Shown here in pieces: positions 17,143 to 26,446 of a stretch of 64,000 bases of DNA. Within the stretch, counting starts at the first letter, position 1, and each line of letters starts with the position of its first letter. Under the pieces are notes generated by a model. That model was not told the DNA's origin. It worked only from the letters and a program-made list of their open reading frames with translations, and did not search any database. Source of the DNA: Leisingera sp. ANG59. Lineage in GTDB: Bacteria; Pseudomonadota; Alphaproteobacteria; Rhodobacterales; Rhodobacteraceae. The position numbers and the translations under genes are program-made. The stretch spans positions 62,001 through 126,000 of the forward strand of contig NZ_WLCM01000003.1 in assembly GCF_013317235.1 (NCBI RefSeq), in the 5' to 3' direction.

Positions 17143-17171
17143 AGCCCCGCCGCACTCCGGCGGGGCTTTTT
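17143..17171 (+). terminator. Terminator of msrBA
   Basis: Perfect 10-bp stem AGCCCCGCCG (17143-17152) / CGGCGGGGCT (17158-17167), 5-base loop, then TTTTT. Strong and correctly placed 20 bases after msrA. Confidence 0.92.
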
Positions 17172-17196
17172 GCTGCGGTGTCCCTCGCAATGATGC

Positions 17197-19203
17197 CTAG
17201 GCGTGCGCCACCCGCGGCCGCCCGCTGGCTTCCACCGTCAGCGTGCCTTCGACAAACACCTCCCGCGACTCCACCTGCGCAGTGCGGATATCCCGCTCCA
17301 CATGCACGTGGATGTCCTCGGCGCCGGCCTCTTCCGCCGCGCCGCGGGCCTCACCCGCCAGCGCCGCCTCCAGCGCTGCCAGTGCCTCGTCTGAGGCCTG
17401 GTAATCCACCGGCCCGCTCTCCAGATGCACCCGGTATTTGCCTTCGGACGGAGAGGTCACGGTGCCGCTGCGCCGCATGGTGACACGCCCCACCACAGCA
17501 CCGATGGCGTTGGCCACGCCGGCATGCTCCGGCAGGATCATGTTGCAATGCAGCCGCTCCCCCACCGCGGGGTAATAGCCGGGGGCAGAGGCGCCAAGCC
17601 CCACCACATCCACATTCATCGACGCATCCAGCGCCAGCAGCCCGCGGTGTTTCGCCAGCCCCTTTTGCAGCAGCACGTGCCGTGCCAGCTGATCCGCAGG
17701 CAGACCGAAATCCTCGGCCTCTTCGGCAAAGGCAGACTCCAGCAACGTCAAAGCGGTCTGTTCGGTCAGCTGGTCAATGATCATCTGCGCCAGTGTCTCC
17801 GCATCCTTGGCCACCATGTCGCCGCTGCCCACCCGGCGGCGGGCAAACAGCGTCAGCGCCTTTTCCGCCGCCTCCCGGTCCCAGGCCTCCACCCGGCCCA
17901 GCACATGGCTGGCGTCCGAGGGAGTCACGCCGCTGACCTGCACCAGCCCGCGGTCCACCAGCCGGCCCAGCGAGCCATGCTCCATACGGGTGCGCAGGAT
18001 CTGGCCCAAGGGGTGCACCTGCATCCCGATCCGCGCCAGCAGCCCGGCCTCCCGCTCGCTCAGGCCCGCCACCGGCACCCCCGGCACCGCCCGCACAAAG
18101 CGCCCGTCAAACTCGCCCACGGTGGAATTGCGCAGCTGTTCGTCCAGCGCCGTATGCACCACCTCGGGCGCGTCGGTGGCAATCAGCGAGACCGGCACCA
18201 CCCGCCGCGGACCCAGGGTCAGCCCGCCGGCGAGCCCGCTGGTGTTCAAATGCACCTGGCTGTCGCCACCCAGGCCCGTGGTGCGCATCGCCACGGCTTC
18301 GACCATGGTGCGGAACGCCCCGACCCGGGCGCCGGCCGGATCAATCGCCGGCTTGCCGTCCTTGATCAGCGCCACATCTGTCGTGGTGCCGCCAATGTCG
18401 CTGACCAGCGCATGCTCCACACCGGTCATCCAGCGCGCCCCGACGATTGAGGCCGCCGGGCCGGACAGGATGGTTTCGATCGGCCGCTCCCGCGCCTGTT
18501 CGCCGCTCATCAGCGCGCCGTCGCCGCGCACCACCATCATCGGCGCCTCGATCCCCAGATCGCGCAGCGTGTCCTGCGCCCGGCCTATCAGCCGGTCGAT
18601 CATGCCGATCAGACGCGCGTTCAGCACCGCCGTCACCGCCCGCTTGGGCCCGTTCAGTTTGGCCGACAGCTGGTGCGAGCAGGTGGCCGGCGCGCCGGTC
18701 AGCTCGTGAATGATCCGCGCCGCCTCCATCTCATGCGCCGGGTTGCGGGTGGCAAAGACACTGGCTACGGCAAAACCCGTCACCCCCTGCCCTTCGGTGC
18801 GCAGGAACAGCTCCAGCGCCTCCGTGTCCAAGGGCGCCGCCTCGCTGCCGGCGTGGGTATGGCCGCCGGCGATCACCAGCGCCGGATCGCCCTTCAGCGC
18901 GTCCCGCAGCCCGTGCCGGTCCAGATCATCCTCCTTAAAGCCGATATAGATCAGCGCCACCCGGCCGCCCTGGCCCTCGACCAGCGCATTGGTCGCCAGC
19001 GTGGTGGACAGCGCCGCCAGCGACACGTCCTCCGGCTTCACCCCGGACTGCTCCAGCACCGCCCGGATCGCGCCGCCAACGCCAATCGCCAGATCCTGGC
19101 GCGTGGTCAGCGACTTGGCCGAGGCGATCACCTCCTTCTCGTCGCGGATCAGCACCGCATCGGTATAGGTTCCGCCCGTGTCCACTCCCAGCAGCAACGC
19201 CAT
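17197..19203 (-). CDS. Hydantoinase/oxoprolinase A-subunit-like protein
   Basis: A 668-residue protein of the HyuA family, related to N-methylhydantoinase A and the N-terminal half of 5-oxoprolinase. The ASKHA-type nucleotide site is LLGVDTGGTYTDAVLIRDE; VSDIGGTTTDVALIKDGKP is the second phosphate motif and STTLATNALVEGQGGRVAL is family-typical. It should use ATP to activate a cyclic amide. The partner B subunit normally encoded next door is not present here, so either it lies elsewhere or this protein acts alone. ATG 19203 was chosen (GAGAGGG upstream); an alternative ATG lies 15 bases earlier. Cytosolic. Substrate unknown. Confidence 0.82.
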   Translation of the reverse strand: MALLLGVDTGGTYTDAVLIRDEKEVIASAKSLTTRQDLAIGVGGAIRAVLEQSGVKPEDVSLAALSTTLATNALVEGQGGRVALIYIGFKEDDLDRHGLRDALKGDPALVIAGGHTHAGSEAAPLDTEALELFLRTEGQGVTGFAVASVFATRNPAHEMEAARIIHELTGAPATCSHQLSAKLNGPKRAVTAVLNARLIGMIDRLIGRAQDTLRDLGIEAPMMVVRGDGALMSGEQARERPIETILSGPAASIVGARWMTGVEHALVSDIGGTTTDVALIKDGKPAIDPAGARVGAFRTMVEAVAMRTTGLGGDSQVHLNTSGLAGGLTLGPRRVVPVSLIATDAPEVVHTALDEQLRNSTVGEFDGRFVRAVPGVPVAGLSEREAGLLARIGMQVHPLGQILRTRMEHGSLGRLVDRGLVQVSGVTPSDASHVLGRVEAWDREAAEKALTLFARRRVGSGDMVAKDAETLAQMIIDQLTEQTALTLLESAFAEEAEDFGLPADQLARHVLLQKGLAKHRGLLALDASMNVDVVGLGASAPGYYPAVGERLHCNMILPEHAGVANAIGAVVGRVTMRRSGTVTSPSEGKYRVHLESGPVDYQASDEALAALEAALAGEARGAAEEAGAEDIHVHVERDIRTAQVESREVFVEGTLTVEASGRPRVAHA

Positions 19204-19275
19204 GCCCAGCCCTCTCAAACTCTGTTCGCCGGACCGGGTGTAACGCCTATTTGCGGCCCGTCCATCCTGTTTGCG

Positions 19276-20319
19276 TCACGAAAGCCGTTGAACCGCCCAA
19301 CGCGCCGCATCGGCCACCGCCGGATCCGGATCCTCCGCCAGCCCTTGCGCCACTTCCCGCAGGTCCGGCAGGCCGGAATTGCCAATGGCATACAGCACAT
19401 TGCGCACAAAGCGGTCGCGTCCGATGCGCTTGATCGGCGAGCCGGAGAACTTCTCCCGGAACGCTGCGTCATCCAGCACCGCGAGCTCTGCCAGCCTCGG
19501 CGCCTTCAGCTCCTCGCGCGCGGCATAGCGCATGTCGCTGGCCGCCACCGCAAACTTATTCCAGGGGCAGGCCGCCAGGCAATCGTCGCAGCCATAGATC
19601 CGGTTGCCCATCTTCTCCCGCAGTTCTTCCTCCACCGGCCCCTTATGCTCGATGGTCAGGTAGGAAATGCAGCGCCGCGCATCGACCTGGTAAGGCGCCG
19701 GGAAAGCATCGGTCGGACAGCTGTCCAGACAGGCCCGGCAGGACCCGCAGCGGTCCGGCTCAGCCCTGTCCGCAGGCAGATCCAAAGTGGTGAAAACAGA
19801 GCCTAAAAAGGCCCAATTCCCCCAATCGCGGCTCACCAGGTTGCTGTGCTTGCCTTGCCAACCCAGCCCTGCCGCCATGCCCAGCGCCTTTTCCGGCACC
19901 GGAGCGGTGTCGACAAAAACCTTCACTTCGCAATCCGCCCCGGCCTCGGCAATCAGCCAGCGCGCCAGCCGCTTCAGCCGCTTCTTGACCAGATCGTGAT
20001 AGTCTTTGTTGCGGGCATAGACCGAGACCGCGCCGCGGTCCGCCTGCCCCACCACCGCCATCGGGTCCTCCTCGGGCGTATAGCTTTCCGCCAGCATGAT
20101 CACCGACCGCGCCTCCGGCCACAGCTGCGCGGGGTCGCCGCGCCAATGGCTGCGCTCCTCCATCCACCCCATCTGCCCGTGATAGCCCGCGTCCAGAAAC
20201 GCCTGCAGCCGCCCCGGCACCTGCGGCACGTCCCAGGGCCGGCAGATCCGGCAGGAGACGAATCCCTCCGCCAGCGCCTGCGCCACCAGTCTGTCCTTGA
20301 TGCCGGATCCGTCTTTCAT
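19276..20319 (-). CDS. queG: Epoxyqueuosine reductase QueG
   Basis: A 347-residue cobalamin-dependent enzyme that reduces epoxyqueuosine to queuosine in tRNA, the last step of the pathway. It has two [4Fe-4S] motifs, [12 protein letters not shown] (Cys191, 194, 197, 201) and CDDCLAACP (Cys244, 247, 251), plus the catalytic aspartate in [10 protein letters not shown] (Asp138). [11 protein letters not shown] and [11 protein letters not shown] are QueG signatures, and a HEAT-like C-terminal helix pair ends the protein. Cytosolic. It follows the GST gene on the same strand by 69 bases. Confidence 0.95.
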   Translation of the reverse strand: MKDGSGIKDRLVAQALAEGFVSCRICRPWDVPQVPGRLQAFLDAGYHGQMGWMEERSHWRGDPAQLWPEARSVIMLAESYTPEEDPMAVVGQADRGAVSVYARNKDYHDLVKKRLKRLARWLIAEAGADCEVKVFVDTAPVPEKALGMAAGLGWQGKHSNLVSRDWGNWAFLGSVFTTLDLPADRAEPDRCGSCRACLDSCPTDAFPAPYQVDARRCISYLTIEHKGPVEEELREKMGNRIYGCDDCLAACPWNKFAVAASDMRYAAREELKAPRLAELAVLDDAAFREKFSGSPIKRIGRDRFVRNVLYAIGNSGLPDLREVAQGLAEDPDPAVADAARWAVQRLS

Positions 20320-20324
20320 CTTTG

Positions 20325-20388
20325 CCCAAATACTCCGGGGGAGCGGCCCAGCGGGCCGCGGGGGCAGCGCCCCTCACCCCGGTTGATA
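20325..20388. repeat. Rhodobacteraceae-type GC-rich extragenic element
   Basis: The spacer between GST and queG begins TTGCCCAAATACTCC and continues as a GC-rich, self-complementary run (GCGGCCCAGCGGGCCGC, then GGGGCAGCGCCCC). I recognise this TTTGCCCAAATACTCC-plus-GGGGG pattern from the ends of many Roseobacter genes; treat that as recall, not a search. Probably a repeated extragenic element or mRNA-end structure. Confidence 0.4.
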
Positions 20389-21054
20389 TCAGAAATCCAG
20401 GTCGGTGTAATGCGGCGGCGGCCGGAACCCCGGCACCTGGTCCGCCAGGATCGACCGGAACGCGGGCCGCGACTTGATCTTGGCATACCAGTCCTTGACC
20501 ACCGCCGAGCGGTTCCAGTCCACATCCGAGATGTAATCCAGCGACGACAGATGCGCCGCCGCGGCAAAATCCGCCAGCGTCATCATGTCCCCCGCTAGCC
20601 AGCGCCGATGGTCCAAAAGCCACGCCATGTAGTCCAGGTGATACTTGATCGCCTTGGCGCCGGCCTTGACGTTGCGGCTGTCCGGGTAGCCCTGGCCGGT
20701 GATCTTCTTGTTCACCCGCTCGTAAAGCAGGTTTGAGGTCACCTCGTGGTGAAACTTGTCGTCAAACCAGTTCACCAGGCGGCGCACCTCATAGCGGCCT
20801 TCGGCATCCTTGGGCATCAGCGGCGGCTCGGGCCGGGTTTCCTCCAGGTATTCACAGATCGCCGCGCTTTCGGCCATCATCTGGCCGTCCAGCCGGATCA
20901 CCGGCACCTTGGCCGCCGGGTTGCGGCGCAGGAAATCGGGGTCCTGCTCCCAGTAGCGCTCCTCGACCAGTTCAACCTCGATCTTCTTCTCCGCCAGCGA
21001 CAGCCGCACCTTGCGGCAAAAGGGGGACAGGGGAACGTGGTACAGGCGCGCCAT
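20389..21054 (-). CDS. Glutathione S-transferase family protein
   Basis: A 221-residue protein with an N-terminal thioredoxin-fold domain (LYHVPLSPFCRKVRLSLAEK; a Ser/Cys active-site region SPFCRK), the cis-proline loop AAKVPVIRL and DGQMMAESAAICEYLEE for glutathione binding, followed by an all-helical C-terminal domain ending in WYAKIKSRPAFRSILADQV. Length is typical for bacterial GSTs. It likely conjugates or reduces an electrophile with glutathione; the substrate is unknown. Cytosolic. Upstream of queG on the same strand, 66 bases after mtgA. Confidence 0.88.
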   Translation of the reverse strand: MARLYHVPLSPFCRKVRLSLAEKKIEVELVEERYWEQDPDFLRRNPAAKVPVIRLDGQMMAESAAICEYLEETRPEPPLMPKDAEGRYEVRRLVNWFDDKFHHEVTSNLLYERVNKKITGQGYPDSRNVKAGAKAIKYHLDYMAWLLDHRRWLAGDMMTLADFAAAAHLSSLDYISDVDWNRSAVVKDWYAKIKSRPAFRSILADQVPGFRPPPHYTDLDF

Positions 21055-21120
21055 GGCTACAGGGGGTCTCCAGAAAACTTACAACGGTTGTCTCAGCAAT
21101 GCCTTGCGCGGGGGAAAGAT

Positions 21121-21822
21121 TCAATCCTCGAAACAGTCCGCCCGCCCGTCTGCGCGAATGGTGGCCGCCCCATCCTGGATCTGCCGTGCCCGGCGCTGCA
21201 CAAAGCCTGACGGTTTGCGGGCCGACCGCTCCTTGGGGTTGGGCAGCACGGCAGCAATCAGCGCCGCCTGCCGGGCGCTCAGATCCTCCGGGCCGACCCC
21301 GAAATACTTGCGCGCTGCGGCTTCGGCCCCAAACACGCCCTCATCCATTTCGGCCACGTTCAGATAGACTTCCAGGATGCGCCGCTTGCTCCAGACGATC
21401 TCCACAACCGGGGTCAGCAGAGTCTCCAGCACCTTGCGCGGCCAGCTGCGGCCCTGCCACAGGAACACGTTCTTCACCACCTGCTGCGAGATGGTGGAGC
21501 CGCCGCGGCTGCCGCCCGCCTCGATCGCCGCCTGAATGGCGCGGGCGTCAAACCCCCAGTGGCGGCAGAATTGTGCATCCTCGGCCGCCACCACCGACCG
21601 CGCCAGCACCGGGGCCATCTCTTCCAGCGGCACCCACATCCGGTCCACCTCGCCCAGCCGGCGCTGTTCGGCCCAGATGGTATGGGTTATCGGCGGGGTT
21701 ACCACCGAGTAAAACAGAAAGAGGGCAAGGAACACACCGGCAACCCCCCGGGCCCCCCCCCAAAACCAGCGCCTTTTTATTTTTTGCAACTGCCTTCGCC
21801 ATGCCCCTCTATAGGCCAGCAT
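21121..21822 (-). CDS. mtgA: Monofunctional peptidoglycan glycosyltransferase MtgA
   Basis: Membrane-anchored glycosyltransferase (family GT51) that polymerises lipid II into glycan strands. One N-terminal membrane segment (GVAGVFLALFLFYSVV) is followed by the catalytic domain: VVAAEDAQFCRHWGFD (catalytic Glu), GGSTISQQVVKNVFLW, RKVLETLL, and ILEVYLNVAEMDEGVFGAEA. The start is uncertain. ATG 21822 is in frame, but the in-frame ATG at 21864 would lie in the gltB terminator. ATG 21802 opens a more typical MAKAVAKNKKA start that is one base out of frame because of a nine-G run (21753-21761, minus strand). One base fewer there would join the two. Confidence 0.88.
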   Translation of the reverse strand: MLAYRGAWRRQLQKIKRRWFWGGARGVAGVFLALFLFYSVVTPPITHTIWAEQRRLGEVDRMWVPLEEMAPVLARSVVAAEDAQFCRHWGFDARAIQAAIEAGGSRGGSTISQQVVKNVFLWQGRSWPRKVLETLLTPVVEIVWSKRRILEVYLNVAEMDEGVFGAEAAARKYFGVGPEDLSARQAALIAAVLPNPKERSARKPSGFVQRRARQIQDGAATIRADGRADCFED

Positions 21823-21842
21823 GCCCCCGGTAACCAACTGCC

Positions 21843-21876
21843 AAAAACAAAACCCCGCAAGCATTTGCCTGCGGGG
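21843..21876 (-). terminator. Terminator of gltB
   Basis: Stem CCCCGCA (21853-21859) / TGCGGGG (21870-21876) with a 10-base loop, followed on the minus strand by TTTTGTTTT. It sits about 26 bases after the gltB stop and just before mtgA. Confidence 0.88.
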
Positions 21877-21901
21877 CTCTGAATTTCGTCTCTAACCGGG
21901 C

Positions 21902-24900
21902 TTATTCCGCCGGAACAGCCGCCTGCTCCTGCATCACCGGATGCGGCAGCTTGTCGAGCATCTCCTTCGGGCAGACCTGCAGGAAGTTCGCCTTCTCGAT
22001 GTCCCAATGCTGCAGGATCTCCGCGGCCTTGCGGCTGCCGGTTTCATCCAGATGGCGGGCAATCAGGCCTTTCAGCTCCGCTTCCCAGTGGGCAACGGTG
22101 ACCGGGCAGGTGACAAGGGATTCCTTGTTCATCAAGTCCTCCGCCTTGCCTTCGGGATCATAGAGATAGGCCATGCCGCCAGTCATGCCGGCACCAAAGT
22201 TGGCGCCGATCGAGCCCAGGATCACCGCAACGCCGCCGGTCATGTATTCACAGCCGTTGGACCCGCAGCCCTCAATCACCACCTTGGCGCCGGAGTTGCG
22301 GACCGCAAAGCGCTCGCCCGCGCGGCCGGCCGCAAACAGGTAGCCATCGGTGGCGCCGTACAGCACGGTGTTGCCGATGATGGTGTTTTCAGACGCCACC
22401 AGCGGGCTCACCTGCGGCGGGCGCACCACGATGATGCCGCCCGACAGGCCCTTGCCGACATAGTCGTTGGCGTCGCCCGACACTTCCAGCTTCAGCCCCG
22501 GTGCCGCAAAGGCGCCCAGCGCCTGGCCGGCGGAACCCTGCAGCTTCACCGTCAGGTGATCCGGCTGGAACGAGTTCCGCATGCCGAAGTTGCGCACGAT
22601 GTGGCTGGAGGTCCGGGTGCCCACGGTGCGGTGGGTGTTCTGCACCGCATAGGACAGCTGCATCTTCTCGCCGTCCTGCAGGAAGCGGGCGGCATCGCGC
22701 ACGATCTCCGCGTCCAGCGTGTCCGGCACCGCGTTGCGCTCGCGCTCGCGGTTGTAGACAATGTTGGCAGAGCCATCGACGGTGATCAGCAGCGGGTTCA
22801 GGTCCAGGTCGTCCAGATGGGCAGAGCCGCGCGACACCTGCGCCAGCAGGTCGGCCCGGCCGATCACCTCATCCAGCGAACGGGCGCCGATGGAGGCGAG
22901 GATCTCCCGCACTTCCTGGGCGTAGAAGGTGATCAGGTTCACCACCTTGTCCGCGTTGCCGGTAAACTTGGCGCGCAGGCTCTCGTCCTGGGTGCAGACG
23001 CCGACCGGGCAGGTGTTGGACTGGCACTGGCGCACCATGATGCAGCCCATCGCGATCAGGGCCGCAGTACCGATGCCGTATTCCTCGGCGCCCAGCATTG
23101 CCGCCATCACGATATCACGGCCGGTGCGCAGGCCGCCGTCGGTGCGCAGCGTCACCCGGCTGCGCAGGTTGTTCATCGCCAGCACCTGATGCGCCTCGGT
23201 CAGGCCCATCTCCCATGGCAGGCCCGCGTATTTGATCGAGGTCGCAGGCGACGCACCGGTGCCGCCGTTGTGGCCCGAAATCAGGATAATGTCGGCCTTC
23301 GCCTTGGCCACGCCGGCCGCGATGGTGCCGACGCCGGAGGACGCCACCAGCTTCACCGTCACCTTGCAGCGCGGGTTGATCTGCTTCAGGTCGTAGATCA
23401 GCTGCGCCAGATCCTCGATCGAGTAGATGTCGTGGTGCGGCGGCGGCGAAATCAGGGTCACGCCCTTGGTCGAGTGGCGCAGGCGGGCGATCAGGTCGGT
23501 GACCTTCATCCCCGGCAGCTGGCCGCCCTCGCCGGGCTTGGCACCCTGGGCCACCTTGATCTCCAGCTCTTCGCACTGGTTCAGGTATTCGGCGGTCACG
23601 CCAAAACGGCCCGACGCCACCTGCTTGATCTTCGCAGACGGGTTGTCGCCGTTCGGCTCCGGCACGAAGTGTGCCGGATCCTCGCCGCCCTCGCCGGAGT
23701 CGGACTTGGCGCCGATCCGGTTCATCGCCACGTTCAGGGTCTTGTGCGCCTCCGGGCTCAGCGCGCCCAGGGACATGCCCGGGGTCACGAACCGCTTGCG
23801 GATCGAGGTGATCGATTCCACTTCCTCAATCGGCACCGCCTTGCCCAGCGGCTTGATCTGCAAGAGGTCGCGCAGGTGGATCGGCGGATTGCTTTGCATC
23901 TTCGCCGAATACTGCTTCCACAGCTCATATGAGGCTCTGTTGCAGGCCATCTGCATCATATGCATCGAGGTGGCTTCCCAGGCGTGGGTCTCACCCGACT
24001 TGCGCGCCTTGTAGAAACCGCCGATCGGCAGGATGCCTTCGGGCGCCTTCCAGGCCTTGGCGTGGATTTCCTCTGCCTTGGTCTGAATACCGGTTACACC
24101 GATGCCGGAGATGCGCGAAGTCATGCCCGGGAAGTACTCGGCGCACATGGCGCGGGACAGACCAACGGCCTCGAAGTTCAGGCCCCCGCGGTAGGAGGAC
24201 ACAACCGAAATCCCCATCTTGGCCATGATCTTCAGAAGGCCCTGGTCGATGGCCTCGCGGTAGCGCGCGACGTTTTCGGTCAGGCTGCCGTCCAGCAACC
24301 CGCGCTCGATACGGTCGGCCAGCGAATCCTCGGCCAGATAGGCGTTCACGACGGTGGCGCCGCAGCCGATCAGCACCGCAAAGTAATGCGGGTCGATGCA
24401 CTCGGCAGAGCGCACGTTCAGCGAGCAGAAGGTCCGCAAGCCCTTGCGGGTCAGATGCGAATGCACGGCAGAGGTTGCCAGGATCATCGGCATCGCCACC
24501 TTGCCGGCATCCGAATACTGGTCGGTTAGCACGATGTGGCCCGCACCCGAGCGCACCGCTTCTTCGGCCTCTGCCCGGATCCGCGCCAGCGCCGCATTGA
24601 GCGAGCCGCGGCCCGGCGCAAAGCTACAGTCGATCTCCGCCAGCGGCGCGTTGAACTGCTCCACCAGCTTGTCCCACTGGGCGTTGCCGACAAACGGGCT
24701 TTCCAGCACGATGATTTCGGTCTGGGAGCTGTCCTCGTCCAGCACGTTCTTCAGGTTGCCGAACCGGGTCTTCAGCGACATCACCCGGAATTCGCGCAAA
24801 CTGTCGATCGGCGGGTTGGTCACCTGAGAGAAGTTCTGGCGGAAGAAGTGGCTCAGCGGGCGGTACTGCTTCGACAGAACCGCCGATGGGGTGTCATCCC

Positions 24901-26434
24901 CCATTGAGGCCAGCGCCTCCTTGCCGTCCTCGGCCATCGGCGCCAGGATCTGCTCCAGCTCCTCGATCGAATAGCCGGCCGCAACCTGGCGGCGGCGCAG
25001 CTCCTCGCCGCTGAACAGCGGCTGTTCGGTCACCTTGGCCAGGGTCGCGTCCAGATCGTTGATCCGCTTGACCCAGTCGCCGAACGGCAGCGCGCGCGCC
25101 AGCTTGTCCTTGATCTCGGTGTCGCGGAACAGCTTGCCCTTCTCCATGTCGACGGCCAGCATCTGGCCCGGGCCCAGCGCGCCCTTCTCGACCACGGTGG
25201 CCTCATCGATTGGCACCATGCCCGCCTCGGAGCCTGCAATCACCAGCCCGTCGCCGGTCACCACATAGCGCATCGGGCGCAGCCCGTTGCGGTCCAGGCC
25301 CGCGCAGACCCAGCGGCCGTCGGTCATCGCCAGCGCCGCCGGGCCGTCCCACGGCTCCATCACAGAGTTGCAGTAGGAATACATGTCGCGCCAGGCCTGC
25401 GGCAGTTCCACCGCCTGCTTGGACCAGCTTTCCGGCACCAGCATGGTCTTTGCCATCGGCGCCGAACGGCCCGCGCGCACCAGAACCTCGAACACCCCGT
25501 CCAGCGCGGCGGAGTCGGAGGCGCCGCCCGGCACGATCGGCTTGATGTCCTCGGCATAGTCGCCGAAGGTTGCCGACGCCATGCGGATCTCATGGCTCTT
25601 CATCCAGTTCAGGTTGCCCTTCAGCGTGTTGATCTCGCCGTTGTGCGCCAGCATGCGGAACGGCTGCGCCAGCCACCACTGCGGGAAGGTGTTGGTGGAA
25701 TAACGCTGGTGGTAAATCGCAAAGGCGCTCTCGAACCGCTCATCCATCAGGTCCGGGTAGAACACCGCAACCTGCTCTGCCAGCATCATCCCCTTGTAGA
25801 TGATCGAGCGGCAGGACAGCGACGCGATATAGAGGCCCGAGATCGCAGCCGCAGTGGCGGCTTTCTCGATCCGGCGGCGGATCACATAGAGCTCGCGCTC
25901 AAAGGTTTCCTCATCCACGCCCTTGGCGTTGGAAATCAGGATCTGCTCGATTTCCGGGCGGGTCGCATTGGCCTTTTCACCCAGGCAGGTCACATCCACC
26001 GGCACATGGCGCCAGCCGTAGATGGAATAGCCCATGCGCAGAACTTCGGTCTCGACGATGGTCCGGCAGCGCTCCTGGGCGCCGAAATCGGTGCGCGGCA
26101 GGAACACCTGGCCCACCGCCATCAGCTCATCCTGGCGCGGCTCGTGGCCGGTGCGGCGGATCTGGTCATAGAAGAACGGAACCGGGATCTGCACATGGAT
26201 GCCCGCGCCGTCGCCGGTCTTGCCGTCGGCATCCACCGCGCCGCGGTGCCAGATCGCCTTCAGCGCGTCGATGCCGGCCTCAACCACCTTGCGGCTTTTC
26301 TTGCCGTCAACCGAAACCACCAGGCCCACGCCGCAGGAGGAATGCTCTTCCTCCTCGGAATAGAGACCGTTTTCGGCCATCCACTTGCGCTTGGCTTCCT
26401 CGGCCTTGACCCATGCGGCATCAAATTTGGTCAT
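21902..26434 (-). CDS. gltB: Glutamate synthase (NADPH) large subunit
   Basis: A 1510-residue large subunit that transfers the amide of glutamine to 2-oxoglutarate. Domain order: class II glutamine amidotransferase starting at Cys34 (HSSCGVGL), exposed after removal of a 33-residue propeptide; a central domain; an FMN and [3Fe-4S] synthase domain with GEGGEDPAHF, HNGGTGASP and CIMVRQCQSNTCPVGVCTQ; and a C-terminal beta-helix (GGVAVILGSIGANFGAGMTG). It works with GltD, encoded upstream on the same strand but separated by two other genes. A terminator follows. Cytosolic ammonia assimilation. Confidence 0.97.
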   Translation of the reverse strand: MTKFDAAWVKAEEAKRKWMAENGLYSEEEEHSSCGVGLVVSVDGKKSRKVVEAGIDALKAIWHRGAVDADGKTGDGAGIHVQIPVPFFYDQIRRTGHEPRQDELMAVGQVFLPRTDFGAQERCRTIVETEVLRMGYSIYGWRHVPVDVTCLGEKANATRPEIEQILISNAKGVDEETFERELYVIRRRIEKAATAAAISGLYIASLSCRSIIYKGMMLAEQVAVFYPDLMDERFESAFAIYHQRYSTNTFPQWWLAQPFRMLAHNGEINTLKGNLNWMKSHEIRMASATFGDYAEDIKPIVPGGASDSAALDGVFEVLVRAGRSAPMAKTMLVPESWSKQAVELPQAWRDMYSYCNSVMEPWDGPAALAMTDGRWVCAGLDRNGLRPMRYVVTGDGLVIAGSEAGMVPIDEATVVEKGALGPGQMLAVDMEKGKLFRDTEIKDKLARALPFGDWVKRINDLDATLAKVTEQPLFSGEELRRRQVAAGYSIEELEQILAPMAEDGKEALASMGDDTPSAVLSKQYRPLSHFFRQNFSQVTNPPIDSLREFRVMSLKTRFGNLKNVLDEDSSQTEIIVLESPFVGNAQWDKLVEQFNAPLAEIDCSFAPGRGSLNAALARIRAEAEEAVRSGAGHIVLTDQYSDAGKVAMPMILATSAVHSHLTRKGLRTFCSLNVRSAECIDPHYFAVLIGCGATVVNAYLAEDSLADRIERGLLDGSLTENVARYREAIDQGLLKIMAKMGISVVSSYRGGLNFEAVGLSRAMCAEYFPGMTSRISGIGVTGIQTKAEEIHAKAWKAPEGILPIGGFYKARKSGETHAWEATSMHMMQMACNRASYELWKQYSAKMQSNPPIHLRDLLQIKPLGKAVPIEEVESITSIRKRFVTPGMSLGALSPEAHKTLNVAMNRIGAKSDSGEGGEDPAHFVPEPNGDNPSAKIKQVASGRFGVTAEYLNQCEELEIKVAQGAKPGEGGQLPGMKVTDLIARLRHSTKGVTLISPPPHHDIYSIEDLAQLIYDLKQINPRCKVTVKLVASSGVGTIAAGVAKAKADIILISGHNGGTGASPATSIKYAGLPWEMGLTEAHQVLAMNNLRSRVTLRTDGGLRTGRDIVMAAMLGAEEYGIGTAALIAMGCIMVRQCQSNTCPVGVCTQDESLRAKFTGNADKVVNLITFYAQEVREILASIGARSLDEVIGRADLLAQVSRGSAHLDDLDLNPLLITVDGSANIVYNRERERNAVPDTLDAEIVRDAARFLQDGEKMQLSYAVQNTHRTVGTRTSSHIVRNFGMRNSFQPDHLTVKLQGSAGQALGAFAAPGLKLEVSGDANDYVGKGLSGGIIVVRPPQVSPLVASENTIIGNTVLYGATDGYLFAAGRAGERFAVRNSGAKVVIEGCGSNGCEYMTGGVAVILGSIGANFGAGMTGGMAYLYDPEGKAEDLMNKESLVTCPVTVAHWEAELKGLIARHLDETGSRKAAEILQHWDIEKANFLQVCPKEMLDKLPHPVMQEQAAVPAE

Positions 26435-26446
26435 GACGTTCTCCGA

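Noticed and set aside
21941-23932. A plus-strand open frame of about 660 codons antisense to gltB
   Set aside because: A shadow of the gltB coding sequence with His/Arg/Gln-rich, unstructured translation and no ribosome site.
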